NCBI RefSeq assembly: GCF_000002985.6
Contig: NC_003280.10
Location: 2,046,001 to 2,110,000, forward strand
Length of the DNA: 64,000 nt
DNA from: Caenorhabditis elegans
Lineage: Eukaryota > Nematoda > Chromadorea > Rhabditida > Rhabditidae
Reading direction: 5' to 3'
Part shown: positions 56,901 to 64,000 of the stretch, piece after piece
How positions within the stretch are numbered: the first letter of the stretch is position 1
How the letters are laid out: each line of letters begins with the position of its first letter
Notes under the pieces: model-generated
What the model was told of the DNA's origin: nothing
The model's database searches: none
Seen by the model: the letters and a program-made list of their open reading frames with translations, nothing else
Position numbers and translations under genes: made by a program

Positions 56901-58006
56901 CTTTGTGGGCCTTTGGGCACTTGCGATCTGCTCAGGACTGACCCACGTTGTCTATTCTTACTACCATTAGCACCTAATGTGGTCGTTTACTATATTAAAA
57001 ACCACCCCTGAAATTTTTAGAACTTCCTTGCGAGATTTTGCCAGCTGCAAAAAGTTTTACATTGTCTCACACTGTCGCAAATATTTCAAACATGCGTAAA
57101 GGAACTACATCCTTCAGTAATTCAGAAGAGTGGAATTACGCTTTATGGTAAGCAACTAAGGGTTTTTTTTTGTGAAATGTTTCCATTTCAGGAAAGTGTG
57201 CTTGAAGAACAACAACGGCTTTGCCGAGTTATTCCTGAATTGCGGAAATGAGAACAGTGAGCAAGAGTCGCGGACCGTTGAGGCTAAGTATCAACTCTCT
57301 CTTGTTGGAGCTGGTGGGAAACAAATCTCCGAATTTTTCGAGCACAATTTCGAGACACCCGATTCGAACGGGGATCCTAAAGTCATCAGATGGAAGGATA
57401 TGTTGGAACAGTATGCGGTGGATGATAGTGTGAGAATCGAAGCTCACGTTTCGTGTGTTCCGATAGCAGGTTTATTGTAGAACTCTATTCAAAATGTGTT
57501 ATATGTAGTTTTACAGATGATCTACCAGCTAGCTCCCTCGTAATCAAGCATGTTGTCGAAGAAATTTCAAATATAAATGAAGCAGAATATAATTACAGCA
57601 AAACCAAAAAACATTGTGAAATTCCATGGTTAGTATGCCAATGTATCACAAATCCAGTGTACCCTTTTTCAGGAGAATTTCTGCTCAAAGAAAACAACAG
57701 CGCATTTTGCTTCACCTTCACTGTGATAAGCCATTAACCAACGATGAAGACTGGTCGATTGAAGTAGAAGTTCAGCTCATTCTAGTGTCAGACACTGGAA
57801 GAACACTGACAGATATTTATGTCACTCATATATTCGAAAGAACAGAAGGAATTCATTGGACGAGGGATTTGACATGGGAAGATATGAAGAAAGATTACAT
57901 GGTTGATGATAGCGTTAGAATTGAAGCTCGTGTAAAATTAGTGGAAGCAAGGGATGACAAAAGTTATGACGTTATCACAGATGATGCTACCACCTCAGAA
58001 CAGTAA
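53935..58006 (+). CDS. Six-MATH-domain protein without BTB
   Basis: Twelve exons, all in phase, are 53935-54041, 54265-54545, 54609-54735, 54778-55058, 55104-55218, 55600-55959, 56008-56106, 56159-56436, 57021-57147, 57192-57469, 57517-57628 and 57673-58006. They give 832 residues. Each MATH (TRAF-like) domain uses a pair of exons: a short one (99-127 nt) ending in NIPW or similar, with the tryptophan codon split TG|G, and a long one (about 278-360 nt). Examples are WTFQTKFTMKLV with FISWENMLRDYVDNDS in domain 1 and WSIEVEVQLILV with LTWEDMKKDYMVDDS in domain 6. There is no BTB, so it may bind substrates or TRAF-like partners without recruiting CUL-3. An acidic linker follows domain 3. If the GT at 55960 is not used, the protein would end after domain 3 at 55963. 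Intron 56437-57020 contains a hAT MITE. Confidence 0.85.
56467..56882. mobile_element. hAT-type MITE with perfect 8-bp target duplication
   Basis: The ends CAGGGGTATGCGGCAAA and TTTGCCGCACACCCCTG are inverted repeats. The direct repeat CTTTAAAC flanks the element at 56459-56466 and 56883-56890. Interior GCCGAATTTGCCG units link it to the CGGCAAAT family seen elsewhere in the window, which identifies that whole family as hAT-derived. It lies in an intron of the six-MATH gene. Confidence 0.88.
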
Positions 58007-58523
58007 TCCGAACTGTGAAGTTACGTGGAACACTCGGATATAAGGATTTAGACAAGAACTATAACACATTTCTGTTGAATAATACGGTTAAATGTATCAC
58101 AATTTGTACCTATTGAACTCGTTTTTAATGTTTTATTTTAATAAATGATGAAACAATATAAGTTTGAAGTTAAATAAAAAAAGGTGTACATGGTTACTTG
58201 AATCATAGACGGATTAAAAGGTAAATCGAAGAAAAAAGTGCCCTGAAACTAGCAATCATTGGACTTTGTAATGACTTTTAAAAACGATTGTACGACACCA
58301 TATTACTGAGAATGGGACGAGGGCCTCCAATAACAGCCCTAAAATCAATGTGAAGAATAAAAATTAGTATTGTTAGCCCTGAAACAAACAAACTGCAATC
58401 GATTTTTTTTGTATCAGTGCTCAATCTGTTTGCATACTGATAAGAAAATTCATTATTCCATCTTTCTTTCTCTTCGTTCAATTTTTTTTACAAATATTTT
58501 ACAATTCCGTATTGTTTCAGAAA
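58007..58523. promoter_or_regulatory. Duplicated 5' flank of the MATH genes
   Basis: From about 58420 to the ATG at 58524 the sequence closely follows that before 53935 (CTGTTTGCATACTGATAAGA, TTCCATCTTTCTTTCTCTTC, then TGTTTCAG before AAAATG). The promoter therefore moved with the gene duplication. The TTTCAG just before the ATG looks like a trans-splice acceptor in both. Confidence 0.55.
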
Positions 58524-60866
58524 ATGTCAGGCAGACCATTCTTGCTAATTCACACATTCAAGGATATATCAAAATTCAGAGAAGGAGATCGTGACTATAG
58601 TGATATTGAAGTACGATACAACATTCCATGGTTAGTCATGTCATTTTTAAATATGTGTTTTTAAATGTTCCAGTTTTTACAACCATTACAATATACTGGG
58701 CTTGCAATTTTATTCTCGATTTTTAATTATCAATTAAAATAAAAAGTTATACTTTTTCTCTATTTCTTTCTTGCTTAACAATTACAATTTTCAAAATTTG
58801 AAAAATAATTGCATGTTCGTATTATTGTACAAATCGTAAAAACAAAGGGAAGTCAATTTAATTAGTTGAAAACTGAAATTTTTTCAAATTTTTTTTCAAC
58901 CTATGACGCAGCTCATGGTTTTTGTACATTCAATTTTCTTTCTAGGAGACTGCGCATTTTCAAGAAAGAAGGATTTCTCGGTTTAAAACTGTACTGTGAA
59001 AAAGAGGAGTGTATTGAGACGAAAAAGTGGACGTTTAAAACGAAATTCACTATGAAACTAGTAGCTGTTGGTGGGAAATTTTTCCGACGGACTGTACAAA
59101 ATGAATTCCCAAAACCTGAAGGACATGGAATGGATAAATTCATCAGTTGAGAGAATATGCAAAGAGATTATGTGGATAATGATAGTATTATCATTGAAAT
59201 TTATGCCAATATTGTTCACAGTACAGGCTTCTTCGATATCAAATATAAGATTAAACATATTTATTATTTTTACTCCTCATTAAAAATTTTCAGATCTTCC
59301 ATCTTCGCAATCAGATTTCAATAATTCATTTCTTCTTAAACATACTTTCAATAACATATCCAAATTTGTGGAGAGAGACAGTGATTACAGTGATGCAGAA
59401 GATCATTACAATATTGCATGGTATTTTACTAGAAGTTTTTGAACACCATGATGAAGTTAATACCTTTTCAGGAAAATCCGAATACTTAAATATGAAGAAT
59501 GTCTGGGGATCTACCTGGACTGCCAAAAAGAAATTTATGAAGGGAGGAAATGGTCAATAAAATGCGAGTTCAAATCTAGTTTGATTTCTGCAAGTGGGAA
59601 ATTTTATTCAGTACAGTACACGGATGTTTTTGATAATCGAGATTCGAGCATGGGAAGCAGTACGTTTATCAGTTGGATTGATATGGAGAAAGAATATGTG
59701 ACCAATGACGACTGTATTGATGTTACAATTCATGCGAAAATAATCAGTATCACAGGTCGGTCATTTTTTTATAATTAACAATATTATAAAAACATCATTT
59801 GGAGATGAGCCATGTGAGATGAAAACATTTGCACTATCCCATACTATCAAGAACATGTCGAGTATTAGAGAAGGAGAGGACTACGATACGGACACTCAAT
59901 ATCGTTTCAACATTCCATGGTTTGTTGTTTTGTTTAAAAATGTTTTTTCTATTAATTATCTTTATCATCTCTAAAAGTTGATCAGTTGAAACATGAAATT
60001 CAACATTGTTTAAAAATGAAAAAAAAAAACAAAAATTAGTTTTGAAAATTGTTTGACAGTGCATTCAGCACAAAATTTTTGAGTTTGAGTTTTAAAAGTA
60101 GCCAACTGCAAGATGAAATTCAATTTCGAGCATATTTTTGTTGATGGAACCAATAAATTTTGTTTTACAAATTCTTATTTTTTACAAAAATTGAATAGTT
60201 CGGATCACAATGGGACAAATGAATGTACTTGTGTATTATTTCTAATCATTTTTTAAACTAATTAAGCTTCTACTTATTTATTCATTTTAATAAAACATGA
60301 TGCCATTTTCCCTCTTTCGGCTTACAAATGGATTTTTTTCTGAGCCTCAAATTACAATAACTCCACACGGTTTTGTTTAGAATTTATTTTTAAAACAAGG
60401 GGAAATAATGCACAAGTACCCAAGTAAATATGTTTTGAACACAAAATATCTCTTCAGATTAATTTCCATATTCAATATTTTTAGGAGTTTGAAAATTCTA
60501 AATCGAAATGAGTTCTCTGGACTATTTATCCGATGCGAAAAACAACTATGTAAATCCAGGAAATGGTCAATTGAAACTGAATATCAATTGAAAATAGTGT
60601 CACCCAATGGGAGAAGTGAACTGTTTGGAGGAACATATGTGTTTGATAACCCTAACATATACGGATGGCATATTATAAGATGGAGCAGTTTGGAGGATAG
60701 ATACATTGTCAACGACACTCTCACAGTTGAAGCCCAAGTAACTATTGTCAAAATGACCGGAATTGAAGATGAAACACCTATTGAAAAACCATCTGGAATT
60801 GTAATTCCAGTGGGAAATCAGGAATTTTCTCTAGAGAGGTGGATGGAAATGGCATTCGATCATTAA
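58524..60866 (+). pseudogene. Three-MATH tandem copy with a nonsense codon and a GC donor
   Basis: Exons equivalent to the first six of the neighbouring gene are 58524-58630, 58946-59226, 59294-59420, 59472-59755, 59805-59919 and 60485-60866. Domain 1 has TGA at 59148-59150 where the sister gene has TGG (FISWENM), removing a conserved tryptophan and truncating the protein at about residue 104. The donor after this exon is ACAG|GCTTCT, where the sister has ACAG|GTTTCT. Domains 2 and 3 remain open, with normal MATH motifs (WSIKCEFKSSLI, FISWIDMEKEYVTND) and a C-terminal tail ending MEMAFDH. Exon 5 is nearly identical to its sister, so duplication or gene conversion is recent. It is probably a pseudogene, but internal starts could express domains 2 and 3. 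Confidence 0.8.
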
Positions 60867-61244
60867 TAAACTATATTTTTCATGAGGTTCTGTGGCGCCA
60901 AGATATGTACTTTTAAAAATAATTTTCAAAAATAAACTTTTAAAATTAAAAACCAGTATTTGTCATTCCATTATATATATTAAAAATTGGTACATGTGTA
61001 CTACTCGTATCCCAAAAATCGGAACCATTGTGACTTTGAACTTTAGTGTTTAGCCGAAACTGTTCTATGACATACACGAAAAATTTCCAACTTATCAGCT
61101 TTTAGCCACGCCCTTTCTCTAAAGCTCTAAATATTTTTGAAGGTACTTTTCTAGTTTAGTTGTTCTTTATTAAAATTGTGTTTGAATTAAATAATATTAA
61201 GATTCAAAAGGTACTGAAATTAAATTTGACACTTGATGAAAGCT
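60867..61244. other. Convergent intergenic spacer
   Basis: 3' ends of the MATH copy (plus) and a DUF281-type gene (minus). AT-rich, with poly(A)-like AATAAA signals; no exon was recognised. Confidence 0.45.
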
Positions 61245-62395
61245 TCACGGAATAGGTAACTTAAGGTCACAGTAAATCGGCCTTAACCAATAAATTTCCA
61301 GGATCTTTATTCTGAAATTAAAAAAATAAACGTTAAATTAACTAAAACCACTCACATAGAACCCATTGACCATGTCACATCATTTTGGCAAGTGAAAATC
61401 AATTTCTTTGAGATTTCGTTACGACCGTCATACAATAAGTCATCATCTTTTCCTTCGAAGACACCCTAAAAAATAGGAAGTTAGATAGTCGGCTTGAACA
61501 CAAATAACTCACGATAACTCTCAGAATGCCGCAATAGTTTCCCGTAGGCGCCTCAAAATAGGCTTCGTACTGTAGGCAACCTTCAGCGGTTGGTGCGGTC
61601 TCACTGTAATTTGAAGTTTTTGGAGAAAGTTCAGAGCAACTTACGTCCAAGTTGTCGGTACTACACGGGAACCATGAGCAGGAGTCTTGACTATGCTCAC
61701 TACATCACATTGTTGGCAGGCTGAATAATTAAGAAATTTTATACAAAAACAACTGTTCTGAAAACTTTTCAACAATCTGAGTACTGTAGGATTTTTGTGC
61801 ATAGTTTTGTAAAAAAAACGCCATGTATGTCATAGACTCGGGGTGGGGTACTGTAGGAAAACTGTAGGATTTATACAGTTTCGGAACAGAAGTCAGTATT
61901 CTGGGAGTACCTGAAGACTTCTGAACGGCTACAAAGCTTTTAAAAGGTTTTACGAAGTTTTCAGAAATGTTTGCAAATCTTCTGGAAGCTTCTGGAATTT
62001 TCTGAAATTGAGGGAACTTCTAATTTGGTAATATATAACCTTTAAAAATCCAGGAAAGTTCTGGAACACTCTAAAATTTTTTGGAAGTTTTCAGAAGTTT
62101 TGGACAACATCTGAAAAAAAAAATTTTTTTGGAGAAATTTCGGGAAACTTTCAAGGCATCCTAGCTATTTTTTAATGTTTTAAAATGTGCTAACTTATGT
62201 CGAAAAGTTTTTGAAAAACTTACGCAACACCGTAGCAGGGGTGGTCGCCTCAGAGGTACCTGGACTTCCTGGAGTAGTGTCCTCGTAAGACATGGTACTC
62301 GAGATGTAAGCTTCATCAGGCGGAATTGTTCGCATACACCCATTTGATAGAATTATTAGCAAAGTAATAAATGTGAATGTAGACAGATAACTCAT
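61245..62395 (-). CDS. Secreted DUF281/C6-type protein, copy B
   Basis: Five exons are in phase: 62224-62395, 61645-61720, 61513-61603, 61356-61465 and 61245-61311, giving 171 residues. A signal peptide (MSYLSTFTFITLLIILS) is followed by the same CMRTIPPDEAYISSTMSYED start as its relatives. Then come a Thr/Ser/Pro linker, a CQQCD motif, and GCLQYEAYFEAPTGNYCG. A final part, LLYDGRNEISKKLIFTCQND followed by VTWSM, matches what I recall of the DUF281 core. More divergent than copies A and C. Secreted or surface location and unknown function are expected. The last exon (IKILEIYWLRPIYCD...) is unlike the family and could be read differently. Confidence 0.65.
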
Positions 62396-62786
62396 TGTGG
62401 AAATAAACTAAAAGATGCCTATACTGACACCTTTTTAATGGAGGTCCGCAAAACTTGATCCCGCAAATGTGACGGTTCTAACGTCAAAGATGAAAAATCT
62501 CATAATAATTTGTACCGAAATCGAACGTAGACTTCTCGGCTTTGCACACAAAGGAGACAATGATAACAAATTTCATCGAAAGCCGGATCAGTATCATTTT
62601 GATCATATCTCAAGCTATGTACGTGCATTTCAAAATTTATTGCCGATTAAATTTGAAATTCTGAAATTCCCAAAAAAATTTGAAAAACCACAATTTGCAT
62701 CTTTAAATATTTAAAAAACAATTTTATTTGATAAATAAATTAAAACTGTAGATATATTCCATTAGTCCCAATTAGCAACCAATTCA
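62396..62786. other. Intergenic DNA between DUF281-type genes
   Basis: No splice signals or conserved motifs. The open frame at 62469-62714 on the plus strand has no recognisable features. Confidence 0.4.
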
Positions 62787-64000
62787 TCAGTGGCTGAAAA
62801 AAATAGCTATATCATTGAGAACAATTATAAAGCTTACCATTGAATCGTCTCTAGCAGACCTTTTTTCCCGTCATAAGAACCATCTGCACCTAGAATTGCT
62901 TGCGTATTGCCATAATCCTTTATCCCCAAGGGATATTTCGTGATCTTCCACGAGTTGTCTTCACAAAGAAGTCCATAATAATCCACAAAACTTTTTCCAC
63001 CCATTCCGGCCAATGTCGGAGGAGGAACGGGTAACTAAAAATAATTTGAAAAATTAAAAACTTGAAAAAAAACGAAATTGATTACTCACAACTAAACTCA
63101 AATCACTTAGCCCATCATATAACTTCATTTCAAAATCCACATTTCTAAAAATCATCCATGCAACTTTTCCATCACTACACACTGGCACAGTGCATCCGTC
63201 TATTTCACCAAACTCCATTCCTCCTGAAATTTACAGATTGAAACTAGAAGGGCTCTTAAATTAGGATGTCAGGATTACCTCCATAAGCTAGTAGATCTGG
63301 ACACGTGGTATCGCCTGGACAAACTTTTTCTGGAAATCGGTTGAATTTAGAAATTTGTGCATTTTTTTTAACATTACCTGTCATGGTGGATGTTTCCATT
63401 GCAATTGTTGTCATCATTTCCTGAAAGTTTTTAATATTTTTAAACCTAATATACTAACTTTAAAGGTTGAGTACCGAAATTTGAGACTTTGCTTTTTAAC
63501 GTCTGGAACCTAATTTTTATATATTCATCACTTTTTAATAAATATTGTGGTCTTTGATTAGGCGTTTATTCGTTGGTTTAAGTATATTTATAGTCTATGG
63601 GGCACAAAATGTAACTTTTATTTGTGCCCCAAAGAATGTACTTAAAACAACGAATAACCGCCTAATCATAGACCACAATATTCATTAAAAAGTGATCAAT
63701 AAATAAAAATTAGACTCCAAATGTTGCAACACCGAGAAGTTGGAAAAAAGTTTGATTTTAGCTGAAAATGGGCCTTATTTTGCCGATCTTTGAACCGCCA
63801 TAACTTTTTTTTTGAGAAATTTTCAGAATGTCTCATTACGAAATTTGGTAGTTTTGGACCAATTTAAGTCTAAAAAACAGAGTCTCACATTTCGGTACTC
63901 CACCTTTAAATAAAACTCAATACCGTAGTCTCCTCATATGGCAGAGTGCTTGAAATAGATACATCATCCGGCGGAATAGTTTTCATACAGCATTCTGTTA
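62787..64000 (-). CDS. Secreted DUF281/C6-type protein, copy C (partial at right edge)
   Basis: Visible exons are 63924-beyond 64000, 63378-63420, 63279-63329, 63090-63223, 62838-63034 and 62787-62793. The part seen is TECCMKTIPPDDVSISSTLP, then EMMTTIAMETSTMT, KVCPGDTTCPDLLAYGGMEF, EIDGCTVPVC, LYDGLSDLSLVLPVPPPTLA and SWKITKYPLGI, ending in C-H-stop. It is the closest relative of copy A at 24701-25477, down to exon boundaries, except that one exon of copy A is split in two here. The signal peptide exon continues past the window. Intron 63421-63923 is enlarged by a palindromic MITE. Confidence 0.7.
63461..63908. mobile_element. Palindromic MITE in an intron
   Basis: Inverted ends TAAAGGTTGAGTACCGAAAT and its partner near 63890-63908 (ATTTCGGTACTCCACCTTTA). 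Arms pair over most of their length (for example AATATTGTGGTCTTTGATTA near 63541-63561 with its complement near 63662-63682), meeting near 63610. There is no coding capacity. Confidence 0.8.

Overview
The window is nuclear DNA of a Caenorhabditis nematode, most likely C. elegans or a close relative, and looks like an autosomal arm. The reasons are: short introns with TTTTCAG-type acceptors, trans-splice-like acceptors just before start codons, AT-rich intergenic DNA, TTAGGC telomere-type blocks inside the sequence, worm-type dispersed repeats (the CGCGTCGCGGCTCG and GTTTGCGTACTTTTGG families), and several nematode-expanded protein families side by side. No tRNA, rRNA, CRISPR or bacterial operon was seen. 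Exon coordinates were worked out by hand from splice signals and reading phase, so most intron-containing genes below are reconstructions from several open frames.

Left part (1-23 kb). Two tandem MATH-BTB (BATH) copies lie on the minus strand and each is broken in a different way. Next come a truncated gene remnant, a 162-bp satellite, and an F-box/FBA_2 (fbxb-type) gene with an inverted sister copy at 17-18 kb. Between the sisters sit two conserved-looking genes: a ZCCHC9-type zinc-knuckle protein (probably pre-rRNA or snoRNA-related) and a gene with an orphan Lon-protease-like domain that carries an apparent frameshift. A further fbxb gene, a 712-bp palindrome, a hAT-type MITE with a perfect 8-bp target duplication and a chimeric gene end this part.

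Middle part (23-46 kb). A telomere-like block is followed by a secreted DUF281/C6-type protein and a WSN-domain membrane protein. Then come an unrecognised nine-exon gene with a decayed mariner in one intron, a small secreted acidic protein, and a frameshifted DUF3557 gene. The part ends with a 13-exon TRPM-like ion channel gene that lacks most of the usual N-terminus and ends in a roughly 240-residue Gln/Asn-rich tail encoded by 9-bp repeats.

Right part (46-64 kb). Duplicated gypsy pol fragments flank a fourth fbxb gene. The inverted sister of the WSN gene follows. After it is a single gene encoding six MATH domains without BTB, then a tandem partial copy of it with three MATH domains and two disabling changes. 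Two more DUF281-type genes close the window; the last runs off the right edge.

The picture is of a fast birth-and-death region. F-box, MATH and BATH proteins are predicted substrate adaptors for cullin ubiquitin ligases, and the WSN and DUF281 proteins are predicted to be surface or secreted. Only the ZCCHC9-type gene, and perhaps the Lon-like and channel genes, look like conserved housekeeping or physiological genes. Any joint role of the adaptor and surface families, such as pathogen response or selfish-element biology, is inference.
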